NCBI GenBank assembly: GCA_020137815.1
Contig: CM035356.1
Span: 3,845,063-3,909,062, forward strand
Direction: 5' to 3'
Source of the DNA: Hormiphora californensis
Lineage: Eukaryota; Ctenophora; Tentaculata; Cydippida; Pleurobrachiidae
DNA: 64,000 nucleotides
Under the pieces are notes generated by a model that worked only from the letters and a program-made list of their open reading frames with translations, did not search any database and was not told the origin of the DNA. Numbering within the stretch: position 1 is the stretch's first letter; each line of letters starts with the position of its first letter. The position numbers and the translations under genes are program-made. Positions 21,718-33,281 of this stretch are shown here, piece after piece.

Positions 21718-22702
21718 ATGGAAAGCTCTGATGATGAACTAGATACACGGACCTACCTGCGGGAAACAGATGTGGAAGAAGAACACGTCCGATACTGTCA
21801 AGAACAAACCGTGGAGTGGGTAAGCGAGGTATTAACCCTAACCGGTGGGTTCGGTGAAATAAACCCGAACAGAGTGCAGCAGTACGGACCACACACAGCG
21901 GAAGTTTGGAATGATCTGAAGGTCCCCTCCAGAACCAAACTCAATGCACTGACCAAGCCAGTGCTTTTAGACCTTGTGGAGGATGCATGCCGTATTCTTA
22001 TGGAACAGACCTTCCCAGTTACTGAAGAGTTGTTAGCAGTGGGTTGCGAAACCTTGAGGATAAACCAGCTGGAGAAAGAGCTCAAAATCCATAGTACAGA
22101 GCTCATAAAAACCCAAAGAAATCTAGTGGCTGCACAAGAGGAGCTCCTGAAAATCCAGAGGCAATTACTTGAGAAGAGGGAGGTCGAGATAACAGCTGTG
22201 CAGTCAACAGCACAACACGAAATGAAGAGCTTTGCAGCCGTTTTGGAGAAGGAGTGCGCCTCGGCCCTGGCTCCAAAGAAGATTCAATCGGCAATCGTGG
22301 CAGCATCGGAGGACCGTGGGTGTAACATCATCATCCATGGATTGGAAGAGTTGAAAGACAATGTAAATGGTGAGAAGCTTGAAACTCAAATTAAGTCTCT
22401 TTTCGGTGAGCTTGAAGAGGCTCCGAAAGTGCAATCCGTCGAGCGCTTGGGAAAGCAGTCCTCATCGGCAAGACCTGTGAAAGTCGTGCTGAGGAGCAGA
22501 GAAGCTCAAATTTCAATCCTGTCGAAGAAATCCCTGCTGAAAGGGAACGACAAGTTTGGCAAAGTCTTTATATCTCCTGATAGAAGAACGGAATGAACGG
22601 AAAAAGCTTGTTGTTGAACTGAAGGAGAAGGTAAAGCAGTCCCCTGGAACCCACTTCATAATCCGTGGTAAGAGGGTGTTAGAAGCACCAAGGGACACTT
22701 GA
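21718..22702 (+). pseudogene. LINE ORF1-like protein (coiled coil plus RRM-like), one frameshift
   Basis: An ATG at 21718 opens 292 codons. Residues 100-185 are heptad-like and Glu/Lys/Leu-rich (coiled coil). Then comes the ORF1 RNA-binding pattern NIIIHGLEE, VERLGK, RPVKVVLRS and KVFISPDR. The frame stops at 22596, but another frame at once continues ERKKLVVELKEK to FIIRGKR and stops at about 22702, the usual ORF1 ending. A single-base indel near 22585 therefore breaks it. The role is binding of element RNA. Confidence 0.65.
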
Positions 22703-23215
22703 ACATTTTTATAAACACTACTAGCTCATGGACTCTAATTTATTGATCAAATAGAGTAAAACCGCTTTTGAAAGCAGGAAGGTATCCGTTAAGTTTTTTT
22801 CTTTTTTAAGTGATATCTTACCAATATGCTATAAAGCGGTATATTAAATGTTAATTGATGATGATGATGATGATGAGGGAGAAAAAGACTGGCTACCTTC
22901 ATCGGGTCATTGAAGTCGAAAAATCGTCATTCACACCTCTGGTAATGTCCACGACGGGGGGTCTCGGTCGGGAATTCAAAAAGACACTGAAACAGCTAGC
23001 CGATAAGAAAGCTAAGAAAACGGGATACTCTTACGACCAATGCATCCGTTATCTTCGACTCAGACTATCATTCGCCATGGTGCGATCAATAACTGTTTCC
23101 ATCAGGGGGCATCGGGGTAGATTGAGGGGCGAGGGCAACAGGGACGAGCAGCTGTATCAAGTGGGGCAATAGACTCATTTTATATTTAATTTATTACAGT
23201 TTTTATCATTGTTAA

Positions 23216-23795
23216 AGGGCCTAAAAACCCAAATTTTATTTATTTATTTTGAACACTACATCGTAACAAGCATGCTATTGGAGTCCCAAAAAACATAGGT
23301 ACACGCCCCACGGACCCAAGGTGAACCCAGGGGGAGCCCCTCAAGTTGGGGCCCAGTTGGGGTCCCCTTGTAAACGCGCTTGTACTCCTTGAAATGCTAA
23401 CAATATGATCCTCTCTGAAATTTGAAGTTTTGGGTAAAATTATCTTTGTGTTTCAGGTGAATACATAATCTTTCTTGTCTCTGTATTCTGGTAATTTTTC
23501 TCCTAGTTTTGATAGGTTTAAATAATAATTGATGAGAAAAATTATGAAATCTACTAAAACACAAGGATCATTTCTATCCTAAATTTTATATTTGAGAGAG
23601 GATCATATTGTTAGCATTATAAGGAGTACAAGCGCGTTTACAAGTGGACCCCAAATGGGCCCCAACTTGAGGAGCTCCCCCTGGGCTCACCTGGGGTCCA
23701 TGTGGCGTGTGCCTATGTTTTTTGGGACTCCAATAGCATGCTTGTTACGATGGAGTGTTCAAAATAGATAAATAATATTTGGGTTTTTAGGCCCT
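23216..23795. mobile_element. 580-bp palindromic TTAA element
   Basis: It begins AGGGCCTAAAAACCC and ends with the complement, flanked on both sides by TTAA (23212-23215 and 23796-23799). The arms stay complementary for most of the length (for example GCATGCTATTGGAGTCCCAA and its complement). It is non-coding. TTAA duplications are typical of piggyBac transposases; the family is inferred. Confidence 0.8.
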
Positions 23796-24146
23796 TTAAG
23801 TGTTTACACTATTTATATTCAGGCCGATGTTGGCCGCCACCCCCCCCCCCCCCTACAAAATCTGATCTGCAGTGCTTCACTTTTTTGAAACTGATTTCTG
23901 ACTTCTCAGAAAACTTGAAAAGCGCTGCCTTATGGCTTATCCCTCGAAAAGCGCTGCCTTATCCCGCCAGCAACGTTTACCAACCTTATCCCGCGCTGCC
24001 AGCAGCGTTTGCCAATGATAAAACCGGTCAATCATGGCCAGCGTTAAAATCTGGGTGTTCCTGACAAACGGGTTTTTTAGGGTTATGGCTAAAGTGGGGT
24101 TAGGGTTAGGGCTGGGGTTTGGGTTGAGGTTAGGCCTTGACATTTT

Positions 24147-26786
24147 CTACCATCCTAATCTCTAAGAAACTTTCACACATTGACCCACCTGAAGAAACTT
24201 TCACACATTGACCCACCTGATCTCTAAGAAACTTTCCCACTTTGATCCACCTGATCTCTAAGGAACTTTCCCACTTTGACCCACCTGATCTCTAAGAAAC
24301 TTTCACACTTTGACCCACCTGATCTCTAAGAAACTTTGCCACTTTGACCCACCTGATCTCTAAGAAACTTTGCCACTTTGACCCACCTGATCTCTAAGAA
24401 ACTTTCACACATTGACCCACCTGATCTCTAAGAAACTTTTTCACTTTGACCCACCTGATCTCAAAGAAACTTTCCCAATTTGACCCACCTGATCTCTAAG
24501 AAACTTTTTCACTTTGACCCACCTGATCTCTAAGAAACTTTTTCACTTTGACCCACCTGATCTCTAAGAAACTTTCACACTTTGACCCACCTGATCTCTA
24601 AGAAACTTTCCCACTTTGACCCACCTGATCTCTAAGAAACTTTCCCACTTTGACCCACCTGATCTCTAAGAAACTTTCACACTTTGACCCACCTGATCTC
24701 TAAGAAACTTTCCATCTTTGACCCACCTGATCTCTAAGAAACTTGTCCCCTTTGACCTCCTAATCTCTAAGAAAATTTCCCACTTTGACCTCCTGATCTC
24801 TAAGAAACTTTTTTTTCTTCGACCCACCTGATCTCTAAGAAACTTTCCCACTTTGACCCATCTGATCTCTAAGAAACTTGTCCCCTTTGACCTCCTAATC
24901 TCTAAAAAAATTTCCCACTTTAACCTCCTGATATCTAAGAAACTTTTTCACTTTGACCCACCTGATCTCTAAGAAACTTTCACACTTTGACCCACCTGAT
25001 CTCTAAGAAACTTTCCCACTTTGTCCCACCTGATCTCTAAGAAACTTTCCCACTTTGACCCACCTGATCTCTAAGAAACTTTTTCACTTTGACCCACCTG
25101 ATCTCTAAGAAACTTTCACACATTGACCCACCTGATCTCTAAGAAACTTTCACACTTTGACCCACCTGATCTCTAAGAAACTTTCCCAATTTGACCCACC
25201 TGATCTCTAAGAAACTTTTTCACTTTGACCCACCTGATCTCTAAGAAACTTTCACAATTTGACCCACCTGATCTCTAAGAAACTTTCACACTTTGACCCA
25301 CCTGATCTATAAGAAACTTTCACACTTTGACCCACCTGATCTCTAAGAAACTTTCACACATTGACCCACGTGATCTCTAAGAAACTTTCACACTTTGACC
25401 CACCTGATCTCTAAGAAACTTTCCCACTTTGACCCACCTGATCTCTAAGAAACTTTTTCACTTTGACCCACCTGATCTCTAAGAAACTTGTCCCCTTTGG
25501 CCTCTTAATCTCTAAGAAAATTTCCCACTTTGACCTCCTGATCTCTAAGAAACTTTTTCACTTTGACCCACCTGATCTCTAAGAAACTTTCACACTTTGA
25601 CCCACCTGATCTCTAAGAAACTTTCCCACTTTGACCCACCTGATCTCTAAGAAACTTTCCCACTTTGACCCATCTGATCTCTAAGAAACTTTTTCACTTT
25701 GACCCACCTGATCTCTAAGAAGCTTTCCCACTTTAACCCACCTGATCTCTAAGAGACTTTTTCACTTTGACCCACCTGATCTCTAAGAAACTTTCACACT
25801 TTGACCCACCTGATCTCTAAGAAACGTTCCCACTTTGACCCACCTGATCTCTAAGAAACTTTTTACTTTGACCCACCTGATCTCTCAGAAACTTTCACAC
25901 TTTGACCCACCTGATCTCTAAGAAACTTTTTCACTTTGACCAACCTGATCTCTAAGAAACTTTCCCACTTTGACCCACCTGATCTCTAAGAAACTTTCAC
26001 ACTTTGACCCACCTGATCTCTAAGAAACTTTCATACTTTGACCCACCTGATCTCTAAGAAACTTTCACACTTTGACCCACCTGATCTCTAAGAAACTTTC
26101 CCACTTTGACCCACCTGATCTCTAAGAAACTTTTTCACTTTGACCCACCTGATCTCTAAGAAACTTGTCCCCTTTGACCTCCTAATCTCTAAGAAAATTT
26201 CCCACTTTGACCTCCTGATCTCTAAGAAACTTTTTCACCGTGACCCGCCTGATCTCTAAGAAACTTTCCCACTTTGACCCACCTGATATCTAAGAAACTT
26301 TTTCACTTTGACCCACCTGATCTCTAAGAAACTTTCACATATTGACCAACCTGATCTCTAAGAAACTTTCCCACTTTGACCCACCTGATCTCTAAGAAAC
26401 TTTCACACTTTGACCCACCTGATCTCTAAGAAACTTGTCCCCTTTGACCTCCTAATCTCTAAGAAAATTTCCCATTTTGACCTCCTGATCTCTAAGAAAC
26501 TTTTTCACTTTCACCCACCTGATCTCTAAGAAACTTTCACACTTTGACCCACCTGATCTCTAAGAAACTTTCCCACTTTGTCCCACCTGATCTCTAAGAA
26601 ACTTTTTACTTTGACCCACCTGATCTCTCAGAAACTTTCACACTTTGACCCACCTGATCTCTAAGAAACTTTTTCACTTTGACCAACCTGATCTCTAAGA
26701 AACTTTCCCACTTTGACCCACCTGATCTCTAAGAAACTTTTTCACTTTGACCCACCTGATCTCTAAGAAACTTGTCCCCTTTGGCC
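24147..26786 (+). repeat. 35-bp satellite array, main block (about 75 copies)
   Basis: The unit is roughly CACCTGATCTCTAAGAAAC followed by TTTCACACTTTGACC, with variants (CCCACTTTG, TTTCACTTTG, GTCCCCTTTGACCTCC). Variants recur in the same order in places, so the array has higher-order structure. There are no unique spacers, so it is not a CRISPR array. Confidence 0.97.
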
Positions 26787-26790
26787 TCTT

Positions 26791-27087
26791 TGTGCCACTC
26801 TGCGATGCAGTGTGTCACATATACCGCGTTAGTTAGTGAGATGTGAAAAACTCAATATAGCTGAGTTCTCTTCGGACTTCTAGAGTTCTGTTCTGACCTC
26901 AACAACTGACAGTTCTCCTCTATCTCTGCTCATATTACTATACAGTAGCTTACAAATGTTAAGTGTGAGTTCATGTGAGATAGACCTTTTACTTTGACCC
27001 AAAACAAAACCTTGTGCTTGAATTACTTTGTACTTTGTCTCATGAACCATGTCTGACCACGTACCGCCCCCCAATCCAACCACTACA
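26791..27087 (+). repeat. 5' LTR of the gag-only element
   Basis: 297-bp terminal repeat. It contains the start codon of the Gag-like frame at 27049. The sequence just inside begins TGGTGGCTTCGG at 27090, a possible primer-binding site. Confidence 0.85.
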
Positions 27088-27597
27088 AATGGTGGCTTCG
27101 GTGGGATTGTCAATGATGATCCTACCCCAACCAGTGTTGTTGACAGAGCAACACCTACAGATGCAGTGCTTGATGAAATGATGCCCGGAGAAGGAATAGG
27201 TGGGATTAATGATCGAACCACTGACACTACTGAGTTCGAAGACACTGGATATGGCACCCCGACTGTTCCACAGAAAGTGGAGTCAGCCTACGAAATAGTC
27301 AAGATGAAGGACACATCCATTACAATCCGTGTTAAAACTCACTCCAACGATGTTGAAGTTTCGGCTGTGCAATCAAGATGCCAAATTTGCAACACACCCT
27401 GTCCCTGTTGTAGCAACAGAACTTCATTTAACCAGGGAACGCCGAAACCAGGAAGACGAGCTAGACGACAGAAAACCAATATGAGATGTTGGTTCTGTAA
27501 CAAGCCAGGTCATCTGATGCGTGATTGCTACAGTTATAAGAACATGAATAACAACCGCAACACGGGAAACAGTTCTACGATTGAATCTCCAAACTAG
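27049..27597 (+). CDS. Short Gag-like protein with one zinc knuckle, 182 aa
   Basis: It opens with an acidic, Pro/Thr-rich region. A Cys cluster CQICNTPCPCC lies near residues 111-121, then a basic stretch RRARRQK. A perfect retroviral-type CX2CX4HX4C knuckle CWFCNKPGHLMRDC occupies 147-160. This corresponds to the nucleocapsid end of Gag; a capsid domain is not obvious. The ATG lies 39 bp inside the 5' LTR, which is unusual. It is the only sizeable protein of the element and may package its RNA. Confidence 0.65.
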   Translation: MSDHVPPPNPTTTNGGFGGIVNDDPTPTSVVDRATPTDAVLDEMMPGEGIGGINDRTTDTTEFEDTGYGTPTVPQKVESAYEIVKMKDTSITIRVKTHSNDVEVSAVQSRCQICNTPCPCCSNRTSFNQGTPKPGRRARRQKTNMRCWFCNKPGHLMRDCYSYKNMNNNRNTGNSSTIESPN

Positions 27598-29975
27598 CTG
27601 AGTCCTCTAAAAAAGGATAGAAAGTACGACACGTACTACTCGGGACATGATCCATGAAACCACTGTGAAATATTTATCACTAAGCCATGTTTGCAGCCTG
27701 CAAAGTTCAGTGCTTAGCTACCGTGTTACAGCCGGGATTTACCAGTTGTGAACATCTGTTTTTAGAAGTAAGGATGACGAAACATTGTCACTTTGAATTT
27801 TATTTGTGCTGTCTCAACCTCGAGATGATTTCCCATCATCTGATGACGTGATACACGTCTCTATCTCTATCTGTACGTGTATTTGAACTTGTGTGTACAA
27901 TGCAAAAGTTGCAGCTGTACCTACTGTGTAAATTTTGCCGAACCGTCAAATATACACACTTTGTACTGTAACTCTCAAGTGACAAGTGAACAGAGTGTTA
28001 CTTAGACAGTTGCCGAACCGGATCTCTGAATAGTAAAACTATTTAAAACTGTCCTTTTCCCTTGATCCATGGGACCTCTCGAAGTGATACTGTGACGACT
28101 GATAGTGTTAATCAATGATCATACATTTCATTGGTGGTGCAGCCTTACAACTGGTGTTTGTTCTCTTCCTAAAATGTGAATAATTTACACTAACGGCGAT
28201 GTTTAGTTGAATAGAACCGAACTGGTATCGGTAATATATACGACTTGTATACAGGTAACTTGTATCATAATCGTACAAATGAAAATGACTGGTTTCTCGA
28301 TCCAGTTCTCAAGAGAGAACTAAAAGTTCCCATTACTTAGTGGTGAGTGTCTCACTCTCCTGTAAACTCGTGTAAATGGCAGGGTTTATCATGAATGTGA
28401 CTACACATTGGCTTGGAAAAGTGATAAGAAGTATACTTCTTGTCATGTTGATATTATCCGATTGTGGATATTCTATCCAGTCGAGATCTGCAGTAACGCT
28501 GCAGGGTTTGTTGTGCTCTGTTAGTAGCTACAGAGCCAATGTCTATTTGAATCACTGTAGACCATGAAAATATTTGTTTGAGCAACCTGCTCAATTCTTG
28601 GCAATACTAGATGCTTTTGTGACCTATGTTGTCGAACGGAGTTCCTCAAACTTTTAGTTTGTACATGTATGGACTTTATTCAGCTGCAAAGCAGTTATTT
28701 TAGATGGGAAAATACGGCTGTAATTAAATACAGTTGTGTTTAGCTGCTACCCGCGTAGTATGCAGTTTTGTGGTGAATCTAGATGGGTGAATCTAGATGT
28801 ATGAAATCTTTTAGTTGTGTCCTACTGCTAAGAGAGCGGTATATAGACACCTCTGACTCAGAGAACCTCTGAGATGTGATTTGGGGGGCCCAGATCATTC
28901 CTTTAGATCGTAGCTGTGCTAGTTGCTACTGAATTTGTAGGATGCCATCCTACTTGGACCACCTGAAGTTTGGTGATGACGGCGGGATACGGCTGAACTA
29001 GCTATGTTTATCCCAGAATATTCGATACAATGAGTTGACAGATACTGTCAATAACATTGGTACTTAGTATGAACTTCTACGACACCTCGTGCTTGTTTCC
29101 GACGCCAGTCGAAACACGTGATAACGACTTTCTCAGAAAGTCTTTCTGCTTTCAACTCAGTTGAATGTTCTCAACACCTGATGGAAAATCTGTCGGTGTC
29201 AGAGATGAGAAACTCTCTCAAAAGGTGTTGAGATGGATAAGTTCCTGTGAGATGCAATGGACGGACAATAGAGAAGATATAAGAAGAGGAAAATTCCTGC
29301 GGGATAAAATGACCGTGAAACACGATGACAACCCCGTTTTTGTAAAAATGGGTGGGACAGCTTCGAACAAGCTGTAAGGAACTTGCTGACACGTGAATCT
29401 AAATGAAGTTTTAGAAACGCTGTAAAAGAGTCACTGGCTGCTGAGGGACAGGCTAATAACTTTCTGAGGAGGGGAAGATGTGTAATGAGTCAACAAAATA
29501 TGTATGAAATGGGTCAACGAAAAAAATGAATGAAACGAATTATGAAACGAATGAAACGAATTATGAATTATGGATGAATATGAATGATACGGAATGATAT
29601 GAATGAATGATACTAAAGCGTACGTACGAGCTGGTGTAGCTAATGTAGTGCACCAGTAGGGCGAGTGAGATGTGATTCCTTGGTGGTGTTGATCTTCTGG
29701 TGGCTGCTGAGACCCGCAACTCTAGGTGGTCACTGTGGATCATATGCGGGCACTTCTTTGGACATCCAGATGACTTATCCCTTTGAATGAATGACACAAG
29801 ATCCCTCTCCTGATTACCCTACGTTCCTGTTTCTCCAATGTTGAATGAACTGTAGCTATAAAGTGATATGTACTGATTATAGAAGGACTTTATGATGATA
29901 TTTCTAGGACAATATTATTAGAGACAATGCAAGTTCCTGCCCCATGATTTACTTCTCTTGCAAGGAGGGGAAGTG
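27598..29975 (+). other. Non-coding interior of the gag-only element
   Basis: About 2.4 kb with no pol motifs in any frame. Two small frames (28376-28567, with a hydrophobic stretch, and 29165-29377) recur unchanged in the duplicated copy. They have no recognisable domain and the copies are too young to show selection. Confidence 0.5.
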
Positions 29976-30272
29976 TGTGCCACTCTGCGATGCAGTGTGT
30001 CACATATACCGCGTTAGTTAGTGAGATGTGAAAAACTCCCTATAGCTGAGTTCTCTTCGGACTTCTAGAGTTCTGTTCTGACCTCAACAACTGACAGTTC
30101 TCCTCTATCTCTGCTCATATTACTATACAGTAGCTTACAAATGTTAAGTGTGAGTTCATGTGAGATAGACCTTTTACTTTGACCCAAAACAAAACCTTGT
30201 GCTTGAATTACTTTGTACTTTGTCTCATGAACCATGTCTGACCACGTACCGCCCCCCAATCCAACCACTACA
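29976..30272 (+). repeat. 3' LTR of the gag-only element
   Basis: 297-bp terminal repeat directly after the purine tract, followed by TCTT and then satellite. Confidence 0.85.
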
Positions 30273-30276
30273 TCTT

Positions 30277-30966
30277 AATCTCTAAGAAAATTTCCCACTT
30301 TGACCTCCTGATCTCTAAGAAACTTTTTCACTTTGACCCACCTGATCTCTAAGAAACTTTCACACTTTGACCCACCTGATCTCTAAGAAACTTTCCCACT
30401 TTGACCCACCTGATCTCTAAGAAACTTTCCCACTTTGACCCATCTGATCTCTAAGAAACTTTTTCACTTTGACCCACCTGATCTCTAAGAAGCTTTCCCA
30501 CTTTAACCCACCTGATCTCTAAGAGACTTTTTCACTTTGACCCACCTGATCTCTAAGAAACTTTCACACTTTGACCCACCTGATCTCTAAGAAACGTTCC
30601 CACTTTGACCCACCTGATCTCTAAGAAACTTTTTACTTTGACCCACCTGATCTCTCAGAAACTTTCACACTTTGACCCACCTGATCTCTAAGAAACTTTT
30701 TCACTTTGACCAACCTGATCTCTAAGAAACTTTCCCACTTTGACCCACCTGATCTCTAAGAAACTTTCACACTTTGACCCACCTGATCTCTAAGAAACTT
30801 TCATACTTTGACCCACCTGATCTCTAAGAAACTTTCACACTTTGACCCACCTGATCTCTAAGAAACTTTCCCACTTTGACCCACCTGATCTCTAAGAAAC
30901 TTTTTCACTTTGACCCACCTGATCTCTAAGAAACTTGTCCCCTTTGACCTCCTAATCTCTAAGAAA
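30277..30966 (+). repeat. 35-bp satellite block 2
   Basis: About 20 units. The variant order matches 25507-26200, showing that this block is the other side of the site in which the LTR element landed. Confidence 0.95.
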
Positions 30967-30972
30967 CTTAGA

Positions 30973-33047
30973 GATGTTTAGTTGAATAGAACCGAACTGG
31001 TATCGGTAATATATACGACTTGTATACAGGTAACTTGTATCATAATCGTACAAATGAAAATGACTGGTTTCTCGATCCAGTTCTCAAGAGAGAACTAAAA
31101 GTTCCCATTACTTAGTGGTGAGTGTCTCACTCTCCTGTAAACTCGTGTAAATGGCAGGGTTTATCATGAATGTGACTACACATTGGCTTGGAAAAGTGAT
31201 AAGAAGTATACTTCTTGTCATGTTGATATTATCCGATTGTGGATATTCTATCCAGTCGAGATCTGCAGTAACGCTGCAGGGTTTGTTGTGCTCTGTTAGT
31301 AGCTACAGAGCCAATGTCTATTTGAATCACTGTAGACCATGAAAATATTTGTTTGAGCAACCTGCTCAATTCTTGGCAATACTAGATGCTTTTGTGACCT
31401 ATGTTGTCGAACGGAGTTCCTCAAACTTTTAGTTTGTACATGTATGGACTTTATTCAGCTGCAAAGCAGTTATTTTAGATGGGAAAATACGGCTGTAATT
31501 AAATACAGTTGTGTTTAGCTGCTACCCGCGTAGTATGCAGTTTTGTGGTGAATCTAGATGGGTGAATCTAGATGTATGAAATCTTTTAGTTGTGTCCTAC
31601 TGCTAAGAGAGCGGTATATAGACACCTCTGACTCAGAGAACCTCTGAGATGTGATTTGGGGGGCCCAGATCATTCCTTTAGATCGTAGCTGTGCTAGTTG
31701 CTACTGAATTTGTAGGATGCCATCCTACTTGGACCACCTGAAGTTTGGTGATGACGGCGGGATACGGCTGAACTAGCTATGTTTATCCCAGAATATTCGA
31801 TACAATGAGTTGACAGATACTGTCAATAACATTGGTACTTAGTATGAACTTCTACGACACCTCGTGCTTGTTTCCGACGCCAGTCGAAACACGTGATAAC
31901 GACTTTCTCAGAAAGTCTTTCTGCTTTCAACTCAGTTGAATGTTCTCAACACCTGATGGAAAATCTGTCGGTGTCAGAGATGAGAAACTCTCTCAAAAGG
32001 TGTTGAGATGGATAAGTTCCTGTGAGATGCAATGGACGGACAATAGAGAAGATATAAGAAGAGGAAAATTCCTGCGGGATAAAATGACCGTGAAACACGA
32101 TGACAACCCCGTTTTTGTAAAAATGGGTGGGACAGCTTCGAACAAGCTGTAAGGAACTTGCTGACACGTGAATCTAAATGAAGTTTTAGAAACGCTGTAA
32201 AAGAGTCACTGGCTGCTGAGGGACAGGCTAATAACTTTCTGAGGAGGGGAAGATGTGTAATGAGTCAACAAAATATGTATGAAATGGGTCAACGAAAAAA
32301 ATGAATGAAACGAATTATGAAACGAATGAAACGAATTATGAATTATGGATGAATATGAATGATACGGAATGATATGAATGAATGATACTAAAGCGTACGT
32401 ACGAGCTGGTGTAGCTAATGTAGTGCACCAGTAGGGCGAGTGAGATGTGATTCCTTGGTGGTGTTGATCTTCTGGTGGCTGCTGAGACCCGCAACTCTAG
32501 GTGGTCACTGTGGATCATATGCGGGCACTTCTTTGGACATCCAGATGACTTATCCCTTTGAATGAATGACACAAGATCCCTCTCCTGATTACCCTACGTT
32601 CCTGTTTCTCCAATGTTGAATGAACTGTAGCTATAAAGTGATATGTACTGATTATAGAAGGACTTTATGATGATATTTCTAGGACAATATTATTAGAGAC
32701 AATGCAAGTTCCTGCCCCATGATTTACTTCTCTTGCAAGGAGGGGAAGTGTGTGCCACTCTGCGATGCAGTGTGTCACATATACCGCGTTAGTTAGTGAG
32801 ATGTGAAAAACTCCCTATAGCTGAGTTCTCTTCGGACTTCTAGAGTTCTGTTCTGACCTCAACAACTGACAGTTCTCCTCTATCTCTGCTCATATTACTA
32901 TACAGTAGCTTACAAATGTTAAGTGTGAGTTCATGTGAGATAGACCTTTTACTTTGACCCAAAACAAAACCTTGTGCTTGAATTACTTTGTACTTTGTCT
33001 CATGAACCATGTCTGACCACGTACCGCCCCCCAATCCAACCACTACA
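30973..33047 (+). mobile_element. Duplicated 3' part of the gag-only LTR element
   Basis: It repeats 28198-30272 at a constant offset of 2775 bp, including the 3' LTR at 32751-33047 and the flanking TCTT. The left junction (30966-30973) joins satellite directly to the element interior with no 5' LTR. This is therefore a tandem segmental duplication, not a second transposition. Confidence 0.92.
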
Positions 33048-33050
33048 TCT

Positions 33051-33281
33051 TAATCTCTAAGAAAATTTCCCACTTTGACCTCCTGATCTCTAAGAAACTT
33101 TTTCACTTTGACCCACCTGATCTCTAAGAAACTTTCACACTTTGACCCACCTGATCTCTAAGAAACTTTCCCACTTTGACCCACCTGATCTCTAAGAAAC
33201 TTTCCCACTTTGACCCATCTGATCTCTAAGAAACTTTTTCACTTTGACCCACCTGATCTCTAAGAAGCTTTCCCACTTTAA
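33051..33281 (+). repeat. 35-bp satellite block 3
   Basis: About seven units, identical in order to the start of block 2. It is cut by the TTAA element at 33282. Confidence 0.95.

Larger units (their letters stand above)
21063..22876 (+). mobile_element. Non-autonomous LINE-like element carrying only ORF1
   Basis: This inserted block splits the preceding domain. Its 5' segment (21061-21083 continued at 21661-21680) matches the inner arm of the 9456-9744 palindrome. It encodes an ORF1 (21718-22702) and ends in a (GAT)n tail at about 22857-22876. No endonuclease or reverse transcriptase is present, so it would need enzymes in trans, as mammalian HAL1-type elements do. Confidence 0.55.
20901..23172 (+). 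pseudogene. Retroelement-associated domain, broken by an insertion
   Basis: The left part, 20901 to about 21062, contains ARLDISTRDFW and FDVRVFNPRVASNSNQ. The right part, about 22876-23171, contains EKKTGYLHRVIEVEKSSFTP, STTGGLGREFKK and YLRLRLSFAMVRS. Together these match, in order, a domain often found after reverse transcriptases in invertebrate retroelements. About 1.8 kb carrying another element separates the halves. No reverse transcriptase precedes it, so it is a dead fragment. The family match is from memory of the motif pattern. Confidence 0.6.
26791..30272 (+). mobile_element. Gag-only LTR retrotransposon inserted in satellite
   Basis: LTRs of 297 bp at 26791-27087 and 29976-30272 begin TGTGCCACT and end CACTACA. 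I see about two differences (TCAATATAG against TCCCTATAG). Target duplication TCTT lies at 26787-26790 and 30273-30276, and the uninterrupted satellite site is seen at 25503-25506. A polypurine tract AAGGAGGGGAAG precedes the 3' LTR. The interior has a small Gag-like frame and no protease, integrase or reverse transcriptase. It is a non-autonomous element, like plant TR-GAG/BARE-2 types in plan. Confidence 0.85.

Noticed and set aside
24080-24125. Telomere-like GGGTTAGGG repeats
   Set aside because: Only a few imperfect copies, and the same stretch recurs inside the small MITE at 41540-41580. It is part of the element, not a telomere relic.
28376-29392. Small frames of 60-73 aa inside the gag-only element, repeated at 31151-32167
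   Set aside because: The identical second copy is explained by the 2775-bp duplication, so repetition is not evidence of selection. No domain was recognised.
27049-30268. Second Gag start in the 3' LTR
   Set aside because: The ATG frame in the 3' LTR runs straight into satellite; it is a passive copy of the LTR sequence.
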